Shown piece by piece: positions 8,355 to 17,390 of a stretch of DNA of 64,000 nt; the stretch's first letter is position 1; every line of letters begins with the position of its first letter. Both the position numbers and the translations under genes were made by a program. The stretch spans positions 434,001-498,000 of the forward strand of contig NZ_QHHQ01000003.1 of NCBI RefSeq assembly GCF_003258595.1, given 5' to 3'. Under the pieces are notes generated by a model. That model saw nothing but the letters and a program-made list of their open reading frames with translations. It did not search any database and was not told where the DNA came from. This DNA is from Acuticoccus sediminis (GTDB taxonomy: Bacteria > Pseudomonadota > Alphaproteobacteria > Rhizobiales > Amorphaceae).

Positions 8355-9407
8355 ATGGATCTGAACGCGACGAAACGGGCCGGCGTCATCGCCGCGGCCC
8401 TCATCATGGGCGGCGTTGGGACCGCCTCGGCGCAGGAGCTGGTGATCGCCACCACCGGCGGCCTGATGCGCAACATGATGGAAGAGCACATGTACGAGCC
8501 CTTCTATGACGATACGGGCATCGAAGTGATCCCCTTCGACATCGAGGTGCCCGACCAATGGGCCCGCGCCGAAGGCATGATGCGCACCGGCAACGTCGAG
8601 TTCGACATCGTCACCGCGACGGGACCGGACCTCATCGACAAGCGCGACATGCTCGAGAAGATCCCGTGCGACGAGATGGAGAACATCGTCGAGTACGCGC
8701 TCCCCGGCGCGTGCGAGGAGTACGGCGTCGCCCGCACCACCGGCGGCATGCTGCTCGCCTACGACAAGGAGGTCTACGGCGACAAGGCGCCCGAGAGCTG
8801 GGCCGACTTCTGGGACGTCGAGGCCTTCCCCGGGCCGCGTGGGCTGCCCGACACCGGCGACCGCGACTGGTGGGTGCCGCTGGTGGCCCTCCTCGCCGAC
8901 GGCGTGAAGCCGGAGGAGCTCTTCCCGTTCGACATGGACCGCGCCTACGCCAAGCTCGACGAGATCAAGCCGCACATCAATGTCTGGTGGAAGACCGGCA
9001 ACCAGGTGCAGCAGATCATGCGCGACAAGGAAGTCGCGATGACGATGGCCTACTCCGGCCGCGCCCTCGCCACCATCAAGGAAGGCGCGCCCTGGGGGAT
9101 GGTCTGGAACGGAGCCCCGCGCGACACCGGCTACTTCGCGGTCCTGAAGAACGCGCCCGACACCGACGCCGCCTTCAAGTTCATCGACTTCTTCTACGGC
9201 AACGCCAAGGGCCATCCCGAGTTCATGCGTGCCGTGAACTACGCCACCTCCTCCACCGCCGGCCTCGCCCAGCTCCCGGAGGACGAGCAGAAGCTCTTTG
9301 CCACCTACCCGGCGAACTACGAGCTGCTGGTGAAGCCGGACTTCGAGTGGATCGGCAAGAACCGCGACATGCTGCGCGAACGCTGGAACGCCTGGATCAC
9401 GCAGTAA
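8355..9407 (+). CDS. potD: Periplasmic substrate-binding protein of the PotABCD-type ABC importer
   Basis: This 350-residue protein begins with a Sec signal peptide (hydrophobic AGVIAAALIMGG, likely cleaved after TASA) and continues as a two-lobe solute-binding protein of the spermidine/putrescine-type (SBP_bac) family. AGGAGA lies eight bases before the ATG. It is the last gene of the transporter operon and is followed by a good rho-independent terminator. Aromatic residues in WWKTGNQ and WNGAP could line the pocket, but the ligand is not predictable from sequence. Confidence 0.87.
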   Translation: MDLNATKRAGVIAAALIMGGVGTASAQELVIATTGGLMRNMMEEHMYEPFYDDTGIEVIPFDIEVPDQWARAEGMMRTGNVEFDIVTATGPDLIDKRDMLEKIPCDEMENIVEYALPGACEEYGVARTTGGMLLAYDKEVYGDKAPESWADFWDVEAFPGPRGLPDTGDRDWWVPLVALLADGVKPEELFPFDMDRAYAKLDEIKPHINVWWKTGNQVQQIMRDKEVAMTMAYSGRALATIKEGAPWGMVWNGAPRDTGYFAVLKNAPDTDAAFKFIDFFYGNAKGHPEFMRAVNYATSSTAGLAQLPEDEQKLFATYPANYELLVKPDFEWIGKNRDMLRERWNAWITQ

Positions 9408-9432
9408 GTCCCCTGCGGACCCGCGTATCCCG

Positions 9433-9455
9433 AAGGGCCGCTCGCGGCCCTTTTT
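9433..9455 (+). terminator. Rho-independent terminator after the pot-type operon
   Basis: An 8-bp GC-rich stem AAGGGCCG/CGGCCCTT with a CTCG loop is followed by further T residues. It lies 25 bp after the binding-protein stop codon, exactly where the transporter operon should end. Confidence 0.85.
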
Positions 9456-9539
9456 CGTTGCCGCGGGTCGCGGCGGGGCCGTTCCCCTCGCGCTCCGCCG
9501 TAACCTTGGACATCGGTCTACCGGATCGCGGGACACCCC

Positions 9540-9598
9540 CGTCCGGCGATGGCGGCAGGCCGTGTCCGGACGACCCCGGGAGCGTCCGGCGATGGCGG
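9540..9598. repeat. 16-bp direct repeat CGTCCGGCGATGGCGG
   Basis: Two identical copies (9540-9555 and 9583-9598) sit 43 bp apart in the short gap between the convergent transporter and otn operons. The second ends just before the otnC stop. Nothing ties them to a known element. Confidence 0.5.
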
Positions 9599-9608
9599 GA
9601 GGCGTCTC

Positions 9609-10256
9609 CTACCGCGGCATCGCGGCGACGCCGTAGACCTTGTACCGCTCGGCAACCTCCGCCATGTCGTCGGCCGACAGGACGACCGGCGCCCCGCCCT
9701 GGCAGCTCAGCAGGTACTGCCGCGCCAGCGTCTCGAGCTTCACCGTCAAGGACAACGCGTGACTGAGGTCGCGGCCGAAGGCGATCATGCCGTGGTTGGC
9801 GAGGAGGCAGGCGTAACGCCCCTCCAGCGCCCTCAGCGCCGCCGCCGCCAACGCATCCGAACCGAACACGCGGTAGTCGGCGCAACGCACGTCCGTCCCG
9901 CCGAAGCTCGCCACCATGTAGTGGAAGGCCGGCAGCGGGCGCCGCAGGCACGAGAGCGCCACGCACGCGTCCGCGTGAGTATGGACGACGGCCCCGGCCT
10001 CGGGCCGATGGCGCAGGATCTCGGTGTGGAAGCGCCACTCGCTGGAGGGGATGCCGGCACCGATCACGCCGCCGTCGAGATCGACGTGCACCACCTCCTC
10101 GGGCGTCAGCGAGGCGCCGGCACCCGTCGGCGTGATGAGGGCCCCGTCCTGCCACCGGACGCTGACGTTGCCGGAGCTGCCGTGGTTGAGGCCTGTCGCC
10201 TCCAGGCGCTGGACGGCGGCGACGATGGCGGCGCGGGCCTCGGCCTCAGTGCGCAT
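9609..10256 (-). CDS. otnC: 3-oxo-tetronate 4-phosphate decarboxylase (class II aldolase fold)
   Basis: This 215-residue class II aldolase/adducin-fold protein has the metal-binding motif HTHAD near residue 92 and LLANHGMI near residue 151 supplying another histidine ligand; SSGNVSVR is the phosphate-binding turn. Co-location with a four-carbon acid sugar kinase supports the OtnC assignment: decarboxylation of 3-oxo-tetronate 4-phosphate to dihydroxyacetone phosphate. The ATG overlaps the end of otnK by 11 bp. An L-fuculose-phosphate-type aldolase is the alternative, but the neighbour argues for OtnC. Confidence 0.85.
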   Translation of the reverse strand: MRTEAEARAAIVAAVQRLEATGLNHGSSGNVSVRWQDGALITPTGAGASLTPEEVVHVDLDGGVIGAGIPSSEWRFHTEILRHRPEAGAVVHTHADACVALSCLRRPLPAFHYMVASFGGTDVRCADYRVFGSDALAAAALRALEGRYACLLANHGMIAFGRDLSHALSLTVKLETLARQYLLSCQGGAPVVLSADDMAEVAERYKVYGVAAMPR

Positions 10257-11574
10257 CGGTCAGGGCCTCCCGCGTGGTGCCGGATGTCGCCGTGCCGTCG
10301 CCGCCCATCGCGTCGAGCGCCTCGACGAACATGCCGACGTCGCCGAGCTTGCCCGACTTGAGGACCAGCGAGAGCGCCGGTTCGGTCGAAACCGCACGCC
10401 CCATGCCCGGCACCGTGAAGGCGCCGACGGCGAGGCGTTTCAGCCCCAGCGTCTCCACCACGACGCCGGAGCTCTCCCCACCGGCGACGAGGATGCGGCG
10501 GACGCCGCCCGCGGCGACACGGCGCGCGATGCCCGACAGGATCGTCTCGGCGAGCTGCGACGCGCCTTCGCGCCCGAGCGCCGACTGGAGCCGCGCCACC
10601 TCGTCCGGGCCCGCGGACGTCGCGACGGCGGACGGGACCGGCTGCGCGAGGACCCAGCGCGCGGCCCGCTCGGCGACGGTGTCCGCGTTGTCGGCGGGCG
10701 ACAGCGCGAGGCGCAGCACCGGGTGCCCGGCGGCCTCGAACGCGGCGAGCTGCTCGATCGTGCGTTCCGCGCAGCTTCCGGCGAGGACGACGCCGGGACC
10801 GTCGATTGCCGGCAGGGCATCGCCGGCCGCCCCCTCGGCGAGCCAGCCGCGCCGGCGCCATGCCGCCGGCAGGTATTCCGCGACGGAGGAGTTGCCCGTC
10901 AGGAAGGGCATGTCGGCGGCCGCCTCGGCGATCACGGCGAGGTCCTCCGGGAGGATCGCGTCGACAACGAGATGCCGCGCGCCCTCGGCCACCGCCCGCG
11001 CCGTCGCCGAGCGGATCGCGTCGGCGCCCTGGCGCACGGCAGGATAGTGCACGGCACCCACCGGGCGCGCGGACTGGCGGGCGAGGACGCGGGCGATGTC
11101 CGGGTCGGTCATCGGCGTCAGCGGGTCGTAGCGCTTGGGCGACTCGGAGAGGAGCTGGGTGCCGACGAAGAGATGGTTGAGGTAGACCGTCCGGCCGACC
11201 TCCGGGAAGGACGGCACGAAGTAGACCGCTTCCGCGCCGGTCATCTCCGCCAGCCGGTCGGCGACGGGGCCGATGTTGCCGCGGTCGGTGGAGTCGAACG
11301 TGGCGCAGTACTTGTAGAAGAGCTGCCGGCAGCCGAGGGCCATCAGGGCGCCGGCGGCGGTCACCGCGTCGGCGATGGCCCGCTCCGCCGGGACGACGCG
11401 GATCTTGAGGGCGACGACGACGGCGTCGAGCGCGTCCGCCTCCGCCGCCAGGGCGGCGACCTCGCCCGGGGCTGTCACGAACGCGACACGCGCTCCCTGC
11501 CCGACCAGCATGCCCGCAAGCTCTAGCCCGCCCGTCAGGTCGTCAGCGATCGCGCCAAAAATCGGCCCCGCCAT
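10246..11574 (-). CDS. otnK: 3-oxo-tetronate 4-kinase (four-carbon acid sugar kinase family)
   Basis: This 442-residue protein has the N-terminal sugar-binding domain (GAIADDLTGGLELAGMLV at the start, YKYCATFDSTDRGNIG near residue 88) and the C-terminal nucleotide-binding domain (ILVAGGESSG near residue 357) of the DUF1537/OtnK family. The family phosphorylates oxidised C4 sugar acids; OtnC then decarboxylates the product. The usual upstream enzymes, a tetronate 2-dehydrogenase and the isomerase OtnI, are not adjacent. The FAD-linked oxidase next door could supply the oxidation, but this is speculative. Confidence 0.87.
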   Translation of the reverse strand: MAGPIFGAIADDLTGGLELAGMLVGQGARVAFVTAPGEVAALAAEADALDAVVVALKIRVVPAERAIADAVTAAGALMALGCRQLFYKYCATFDSTDRGNIGPVADRLAEMTGAEAVYFVPSFPEVGRTVYLNHLFVGTQLLSESPKRYDPLTPMTDPDIARVLARQSARPVGAVHYPAVRQGADAIRSATARAVAEGARHLVVDAILPEDLAVIAEAAADMPFLTGNSSVAEYLPAAWRRRGWLAEGAAGDALPAIDGPGVVLAGSCAERTIEQLAAFEAAGHPVLRLALSPADNADTVAERAARWVLAQPVPSAVATSAGPDEVARLQSALGREGASQLAETILSGIARRVAAGGVRRILVAGGESSGVVVETLGLKRLAVGAFTVPGMGRAVSTEPALSLVLKSGKLGDVGMFVEALDAMGGDGTATSGTTREALTDAH

Positions 11575-11697
11575 TCCCGTGTACTCCCGTCATCCGTCCG
11601 CACGATAGCCATGGAAGATTTGGCATACAATCGCGATTTCATCATGATTGGCACCGATATCCCGCCGCGAAGCCGAATATTTTGATGGAATTTTCGA

Positions 11698-12363
11698 CTA
11701 ACGGGTGTCCTGCGGGTGCCGCGCCAGGACTTCGGGCAGGTAGGTCCTGAGGTAGGCCACCGCCGCCGCGCCGCTCTCGGCGAGGCATTCGTCCGTCACG
11801 CGGCGATGCTCGGCCCAGGAGATTGCCCAGATCCCGTCGGTGAGGCCGATGGTGATCGCCATCCAATCGTCGAGCCGCGGCAGGGCGCTGCAGTCGAACC
11901 AACGGCGGAACTCGTCGGCGCGCACCCTGGCGAGGGAGGCGTTGCCCCTAAGGTCGAGGGTGCGCACGTCGACGCTGACGCCCGCGCCCATGAAGAGCCG
12001 CAGCGCCGCCGGATGACCGTTCAGCCAGTCCGCCCCGATCCGCTGGCGGCGCAGGATGATGTCCTGCCACCGCTGCGGCGGCGGATCGAGCGGCCGGTGC
12101 GCGTTCTCGCCGAGCCGCTCGATGAAGCGCTCGGCAAGCGCGACGAGGAGCGCGTTGCGGTTCGGGAAGAAGTGGTAGAGCGACGGCAGCGGCACATCCG
12201 CCTCCTCCGCCACCATGGCGAGCGAAACGTCGCGATCCTCCGGCACCGCGAGCAGACGCTCGGCCGCGTCGAGGAGCTGCTCGAACCGCGCCTGGCCGCG
12301 CCGGCGCTGGGGGCGCCGACCCTTGGCGGCGGCGCCAGCGTCGTCTTCCTCACCGTGCGACAC
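11698..12363 (-). CDS. TetR family transcriptional regulator
   Basis: This TetR-type repressor has a helix-turn-helix (SLAMVAEEADVPLPSLYHFFPNRNALL) shortly after the N-terminus and a divergent helical ligand domain. I chose the GTG at 12363 (VSHGEEDD) because GAAGGAG lies four bases upstream, giving 221 residues; an in-frame ATG at 12435 would add a low-complexity Arg-rich leader and seems less likely. It lies between otnK and the FAD oxidase, both on the same strand, and could regulate either. No operator-like palindrome could be tied to it. Confidence 0.83.
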   Translation of the reverse strand: MSHGEEDDAGAAAKGRRPQRRRGQARFEQLLDAAERLLAVPEDRDVSLAMVAEEADVPLPSLYHFFPNRNALLVALAERFIERLGENAHRPLDPPPQRWQDIILRRQRIGADWLNGHPAALRLFMGAGVSVDVRTLDLRGNASLARVRADEFRRWFDCSALPRLDDWMAITIGLTDGIWAISWAEHRRVTDECLAESGAAAVAYLRTYLPEVLARHPQDTR

Positions 12364-12501
12364 GGCGCTCCTTCCTCTCCCATGGGAGCGGCCGGATCGC
12401 CCCCGATGGGCGGCTATCGCCCGAAGGATCGCCATCTTGCAAGGCCGGCGGCTCGCATGACCGCCAACCGCCGACCTTGACCGGACTTCGGCGCGCCGGC
12501 G

Positions 12502-14100
12502 TCAGGACGCCGCGAGGCCGAGCGAGCCGGGGTTCATCCGCCCGTCCGGGTCGACCGCGCGCTTGATGTCGCTCAGCAGCGACCACGTCTCCGGCGTGAG
12601 GACCTCACGGAACGGGTAGTCGCGCGCCACCTGCCAGCTCACACCGCCGAGGCTCGCATAGAGCTCCTGGGTGCCGCGGCGCAGGCGCACCACCGCCTCA
12701 CGCGCGGCCGGGTTCGCCGGCCGGTCGCGCCAGGGCTTCACCGTCTCCGCGCCGACGCTCTTCTCGTGCAGCGGGGTGATCTCGTCGGGCCAGTAGAAGG
12801 CCGGCTCCAGGAAGAACTCGTTGCCGACCGTCATCGACATCACCGAGTAGGTGATCCGGTGCTCCTCCATCATCGGGCGCTGGCTCTCGAAGTAGTCCGC
12901 GTTGGCCCGCACCACCTCGGCCGCGCTCGACAGCGGGAAGACCGCGTGGATCGGCACCCAGCGCTCGCCGTTGAGGCCCAGCATGCCGCGCACCGGGCCG
13001 AACGGCTTGGCCCGCATCACCCGCGGCACGGAGTTGTCGATTTCCACCCCGTGGTGGTTGCCGATCGCGCGTACGGTGGCGAGCGAGGCGTCGAGCGCGG
13101 CGCGCGTGTCCGCCTCCAGGACCAGGTGGAGCGTGAAGTTGTGCGCCTTGATGAACGAGGTGCCGGCGGTCGCGACCTTCGCGGCGTCCTTCAGGCCGCC
13201 CAGCAGCGTCTTGCCCGAGGCGGCGACGTTGCCGAGCGAGCGAAGCCCGTCGGAGATGCGGTTCACGCTGGCCGAGTGCTCGGCCTTGTTGCGGTCGATC
13301 CCGAAGCCTTCGCATACCGCACCGGTGCGGGCGATCTCCACCTGCGCGGCCGCCATCGCGTCCATGGTCTTGAAGCCGAACGACAGGAAGTCGACCTCCG
13401 CCGGCCGAGGGAAGAGCGCGAGTGTCGCCGCGAGCTTCACGCCGAACGCGCCATTGTCGCCCATGAAGAGGCCCGTGAGGTCCGGTCCGCCGTAGCGTGT
13501 GAACGGCCTGGTGCCGACGCGTCCGCCCGAGCCTGTGGTGACGACCCGCCCGTCCGCCAGCGCCACGGTGACGCCGAGCACGCTGTCGGCGACGGTCCCG
13601 TGCCGCGCGGAGCCGAAGAAGGCGCTGTTCTGGGAGAGCGCGCCGCCGACCGTGGCGTTGACGCCCGACAGCGGTCCCCAGTACCGCGTCCGCAGGCCCG
13701 TCCCTTCCAGCGCGGCGTTCACCTGCTCCCAGGTGCAGCCCGATTCCACAGTGATGTAGCGGTCGTCGACGTTCACCTCGACGACCTGCTTCAACCCCCG
13801 GCAGTCGATCACGACGCTCCCCGGAGCGGACGGCAGGTAGCCTTTGGTGTAGCTCATCCCGCCGCCGCGCGGGACGATGTCGAGCCCTGCCTCCGCCGCC
13901 GCGCGCACGGCCGCGACGGCCTCCTCGCGCGTGGTCGGGAGGATGACCGCGGTCGGCTCGATCCCGGGCTGCCAGAAGACGTCGTTGGCGTAGTAGGCGC
14001 GCGTCGGCGCATCCGAGAGGACCTTGTCGGCGCCGATGGTGCCGGCGAGGGCGTCGAGCGCGGGCGGTCGCGCCTCGGTTGTCGGTTGCGCAAGCGCCAT
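12502..14100 (-). CDS. FAD-linked oxidase of the GlcD / vanillyl-alcohol oxidase class
   Basis: This 532-residue flavoprotein carries a PCMH-type FAD-binding domain in the N-terminal half (IVPRGGGMSY, GLKQVVEVNVDDRYITVESG, GGALSQNSAFFGSARHGTVAD) and a C-terminal substrate domain ending in RAVDPDGRMNPGSLG, the hallmark of D-lactate/glycolate-type 2-hydroxy-acid oxidases. It probably oxidises a 2-hydroxy acid or related alcohol with transfer of electrons to a quinone, cytochrome or oxygen. It is transcribed divergently from the IclR regulator, with 206 bp between them. The substrate is unknown; neighbouring otnKC or LIV/lyase genes are both possible partners. Confidence 0.85.
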   Translation of the reverse strand: MALAQPTTEARPPALDALAGTIGADKVLSDAPTRAYYANDVFWQPGIEPTAVILPTTREEAVAAVRAAAEAGLDIVPRGGGMSYTKGYLPSAPGSVVIDCRGLKQVVEVNVDDRYITVESGCTWEQVNAALEGTGLRTRYWGPLSGVNATVGGALSQNSAFFGSARHGTVADSVLGVTVALADGRVVTTGSGGRVGTRPFTRYGGPDLTGLFMGDNGAFGVKLAATLALFPRPAEVDFLSFGFKTMDAMAAAQVEIARTGAVCEGFGIDRNKAEHSASVNRISDGLRSLGNVAASGKTLLGGLKDAAKVATAGTSFIKAHNFTLHLVLEADTRAALDASLATVRAIGNHHGVEIDNSVPRVMRAKPFGPVRGMLGLNGERWVPIHAVFPLSSAAEVVRANADYFESQRPMMEEHRITYSVMSMTVGNEFFLEPAFYWPDEITPLHEKSVGAETVKPWRDRPANPAAREAVVRLRRGTQELYASLGGVSWQVARDYPFREVLTPETWSLLSDIKRAVDPDGRMNPGSLGLAAS

Positions 14101-14306
14101 GGTTTCCTCCCGAGTTTTATGGTTTTCGAGGCCGTCCTGTCGCCCGCGCTGGGCAAACGGCCGGGTTGCGGCTCAGCCGATATTGACTGATCGCCGCGCG
14201 CATCGGATCATTCCGTGACAGGCGCGTCAATAGACGACACGCTGTATCGCCTACCACTCGGTGTCTTTGCTATGCGAAAAGGGCGGCGCCGCTCACAGGT
14301 CCAGGT

Positions 14307-15089
14307 ATGACGGAACCGTCGAAACAGAACATTCGTGCCGTATCGCGCGCCCTCGCCGTGCTGAACTCCTTCACCCAGAAGCGCAGCCAGACGCTCGCTG
14401 ACGTCACCAATGCGACGGGGCTCGACAAGGGTACCACGCGGCGTCTTCTCATCACGCTGATGGACAACGGCTACGTCGCGCAGGATCCGACCACGCAGCA
14501 GTACCGGATCGGCCGGGCCCTGCGCCTGCTGGCGGCCGACGTGCCGGACGGGTTCGACCTGCGCGCCGTGGCGAGCCCCGTCCTCACCCAGCTCGCGTCG
14601 GAGTTTCCCGTCACCGCCTTCGTGTCGGTGTACGACGACGGGGACGTCGTGTGCCTCGACCGCATCCACGACATGAAGGGCATCGAGGTGCACTGGTGGG
14701 CGGTCGGCGGGACACTGCCCTACAACTGCGGCGGCGCGCCCAAGCTGCTCCTGGCCTTCCAGCCGGTCGAGGAGATCGAGCGTGTCCTGACGCGCGAGCC
14801 GACGGCGATGACCCGCGCCTCGATCACCGATCGCGGCGCCCTGCGCGATCGCTTCGCCCAGATCCGCCAGCAGGACTACGAGTTCGCGGTCGACGACGTG
14901 ACGCTCGGGCTGACCGCGCTCGCCGTCCCGGTCCGCACGCCGGACGGGTCCATCGCCGGCGCCATCAGCATCGCCGGCCTCACCCCGCAGCTCTGCAACG
15001 AGGACGGTCCCGACCCGCTCCACCTCGGCCAGCTGCGCGAGGCGGCGCGCCAGATCGAGCGGCGGATCCAGATGGCGGGCGCGGCCTGA
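14307..15089 (+). CDS. IclR family transcriptional regulator
   Basis: At 260 residues, it has an N-terminal winged helix (LADVTNATGLDKGTTRRLLITL near residues 31-52) and a C-terminal GAF-like effector domain typical of IclR (VPVRTPDGSIAGAISIAG near residues 208-225). IclR proteins control catabolic operons in response to small acids. It lies directly before the LIV transporter operon and diverges from the FAD oxidase. A 17-bp palindrome downstream at 15131 is its likely operator on the transporter promoter. A weaker inverted repeat CGTC-AATA-GACG (14224-14235) lies in its own upstream region. Confidence 0.9.
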   Translation: MTEPSKQNIRAVSRALAVLNSFTQKRSQTLADVTNATGLDKGTTRRLLITLMDNGYVAQDPTTQQYRIGRALRLLAADVPDGFDLRAVASPVLTQLASEFPVTAFVSVYDDGDVVCLDRIHDMKGIEVHWWAVGGTLPYNCGGAPKLLLAFQPVEEIERVLTREPTAMTRASITDRGALRDRFAQIRQQDYEFAVDDVTLGLTALAVPVRTPDGSIAGAISIAGLTPQLCNEDGPDPLHLGQLREAARQIERRIQMAGAA

Positions 15090-15130
15090 CCCACGCAGGA
15101 GCGCCCGCTTCATAAGCTCGCGCTGCGTTC

Positions 15131-15147
15131 GTGTCATAGTATGACAC
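15131..15147. promoter_or_regulatory. 17-bp perfect palindrome GTGTCATA-G-TATGACAC, candidate IclR operator
   Basis: Two perfect 8-bp arms flank a single base, 12 bp before a possible -35 (TTGACC, 15160) of the LIV operon. The site sits between the IclR gene and the first transporter gene. An upstream location would fit activation or looping, and it is the strongest operator-like symmetry in the gap. Confidence 0.5.
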
Positions 15148-15341
15148 TCGTTTTGCTAGTTGACCTGCTGCGGCGGATCAATTAGCCTTGGTCAAAATAA
15201 GAACGAGTTGTCCGGGACGAACGCCCGCACCTTTCCGGTGCCCTCGCGCATGCCAGGCCGGCAGCGCGTCTCCCGACAATTCTGAAGTACGCGCCCTCGC
15301 GGGACGATGTCGCGCGCAATGAAGAACAGGGAGGACGAGAC

Positions 15342-16499
15342 GTGAACCACGTGACCATCCGCAGCCTTGCTGCGGCGGGATTGCTTGCCGGTGCCATCGC
15401 CGCACCGACGCTGGCTGCGGCCCAGTCGCTCGACAAGGGCGTCTACGAGGTCGGCTTCATCACCGAAAAGACCGGGCCGCTGGCCGCCGCCGGCATCTCC
15501 TACTGGCACGGCGCCGAGCTCGCCCTGGAGGAGATCAACTCCGCCTCGCTCCTCGGCGACGGCATCGCGCTGGAGCTGGTCGAGAAGGAGTCCGGCTCCG
15601 ACGCCGCGCGCGCCGTCCAGGCACTGACGCAGTTCGCCGCCGACCGCGACATCAAGGTCGCCACCTGCTGCATCCTCTCGCCGGTCGCCGGCGCGCTGAA
15701 GCCGGTCGCCAAGTCGATGGGCATCCCGCTCATCATCTACGGCGCGACGCGGCCGGGGCTGCCCGAGCTTCCCTACGTGTCGTCGGTCGTCGCCCTCCCC
15801 GGCCCGGCCGAAGTGAAGATGACGCAGACCCTCGCCGACACGCTGAAGCCGAAGAAGGTGACCTACTTCGTCAACGCCGACAACGACGCCTTCCAGGCCC
15901 GCTTCAAGGCCGCGCAGAAGGTGATGGAGGACAACGGCATCGAGACCGGCGAAGTGATCTCGATCCTCGCCAACGACACCGACTTCACCGGACCGGCCAC
16001 CCAGGCGATGGCGACCAACCCGGACCTCATCATGGTCTGGACCACACAGACGCCGGCCGTCGGCATCGTCTCCGCCCTGCGTCAGCGCGGCTACGAGGGC
16101 GACATCTCCTCGTCCGACGTGATCTCGCCCGTCGCCGTCTTCGAGAAGGCCGGCCAGGCGATCGAGGGCGTGCCGTTCCCGATCCTGTTCTCGCCCTCGC
16201 TCTCCAAGGACCCGCGCGCGCAGGCCTTCATCGACGCCTACAACAAGAAGTACGGCCAGCAGCCCGACACCTACTCCGCCCAGGGCTACACGGTGATGTA
16301 CTACCTCGCCCAGGCCCTCGGCACCCTGAGCGGCAACCCGAGCCGCGAGGAGATCGCCGAGGCGCTCGCCGCGGTGAAGGAGATCAAGGACAACATCTAC
16401 GGCGGGCTGCCGATGATCGATGGACAGGCCACGGTCGAGAACTCGCTCATCGTCAACTGGAGCGGCGACGGCACACTCGTTCCGTGGGAAGCGAAGTAA
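15342..16499 (+). CDS. livJ: LIV-type ABC transporter periplasmic binding protein (Peripla_BP_6)
   Basis: This 385-residue secreted protein has a signal peptide (hydrophobic AAAGLLAGAIAAPTLAAA, cleavage near AAA-Q) followed by a type I periplasmic binding fold (YEVGFITEKTGPLAAAG is the usual start of the mature domain). The start is GTG with GGAGG eight bases upstream. It is the first gene of a five-gene operon with two permeases and two ATPases. Such systems import branched-chain amino acids, but alphaproteobacteria use many paralogues for carboxylates, aromatics and other acids; the converging lyase operon suggests a carboxylate here. Confidence 0.88.
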   Translation: MNHVTIRSLAAAGLLAGAIAAPTLAAAQSLDKGVYEVGFITEKTGPLAAAGISYWHGAELALEEINSASLLGDGIALELVEKESGSDAARAVQALTQFAADRDIKVATCCILSPVAGALKPVAKSMGIPLIIYGATRPGLPELPYVSSVVALPGPAEVKMTQTLADTLKPKKVTYFVNADNDAFQARFKAAQKVMEDNGIETGEVISILANDTDFTGPATQAMATNPDLIMVWTTQTPAVGIVSALRQRGYEGDISSSDVISPVAVFEKAGQAIEGVPFPILFSPSLSKDPRAQAFIDAYNKKYGQQPDTYSAQGYTVMYYLAQALGTLSGNPSREEIAEALAAVKEIKDNIYGGLPMIDGQATVENSLIVNWSGDGTLVPWEAK

Positions 16500-17387
16500 G
16501 TGCAGCTGTTCTTTGAACAACTGGTCAATGGCTGGGCGTTGGGGTCACTCTACGCCCTCTTCGGGATCGGCTTCGGGCTCGTCTTCGCGACGCTCGGCAT
16601 CCTGAACGCGGCCCACGGCGCTTACGCCAGCTGGGCCGCCATCATCGGCTACTATGCCGTGACCTCGCTCGGCCTTCCCCTGCCGCTCGCGCTTCTCGCG
16701 GGCGTCCTGGGCGGCGGGGCGATCGCCATCATCGTCGATCAGGTGGCCTTCCAGCCGCTGCGGGCGGTGGGCGCGGGCATGCTCGGCGCCCTCATCACCT
16801 CGATCGCCTTCTGGATCATCCTCGACAGCCTCGCGGGCTTCGCCACAAAGCAGCAGAGCCTCGCCTTCCCGCCGTCGAGCTACCCCTACAACATGGTCGA
16901 CTTCGGCGTGATCCGCGTCCCGGCGATGCAGATCATCACGATCATCACGCTGATCCTGGTCACCACCGGCATGTGGATCCTGATCGCCAGGACGCGCGTC
17001 GGCGCGGCGATGCGGGCGGTCGGCTGGAACGCGACGGCGGCCGGCCTCGGCGGCGTCAATGCGCGCATGGTCATCCTGCTGACGGCCTTCCTCGCGGGCG
17101 CAACCTCGGGCCTCGCGGGCGTCCTCGGCGGCATCGCCACCAACAACGTCTCCTACACGCTCGGCGAGGCGCTGCTCCTCAAGGGGTTCGCGGCGGTGGT
17201 CGTCGGCGGCTACGACGACGTGCGCGGGACGGCGATCGCCGGCATCTGCCTGGGCATCATCGAGGTCTTCGTGGCGCAGTACATCTCCACCAGCTTCCGC
17301 GACGGCTTCACCTACATCCTGCTGCTCACCTTCCTGGTGGCCCGTCCGCGCGGCCTCTTCGGATCGATCAGCGTACAGAGGGCCTGA
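16500..17387 (+). CDS. livH: LIV-type ABC transporter permease LivH
   Basis: This 295-residue membrane protein has about eight hydrophobic segments. It shows the LivH pattern: LVNGWALGSLYALFGIGFGLVF at the N-terminus, ILNAAHGAY after the first helix, and GLAGVLGG plus FAAVVVGGYDDVRG in the C-terminal half. It starts with GTG immediately after the binding-protein stop, with no gap. It pairs with LivM to form the channel; specificity is set by the binding protein. Confidence 0.88.
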   Translation: MQLFFEQLVNGWALGSLYALFGIGFGLVFATLGILNAAHGAYASWAAIIGYYAVTSLGLPLPLALLAGVLGGGAIAIIVDQVAFQPLRAVGAGMLGALITSIAFWIILDSLAGFATKQQSLAFPPSSYPYNMVDFGVIRVPAMQIITIITLILVTTGMWILIARTRVGAAMRAVGWNATAAGLGGVNARMVILLTAFLAGATSGLAGVLGGIATNNVSYTLGEALLLKGFAAVVVGGYDDVRGTAIAGICLGIIEVFVAQYISTSFRDGFTYILLLTFLVARPRGLFGSISVQRA

Positions 17388-17390
17388 CCG

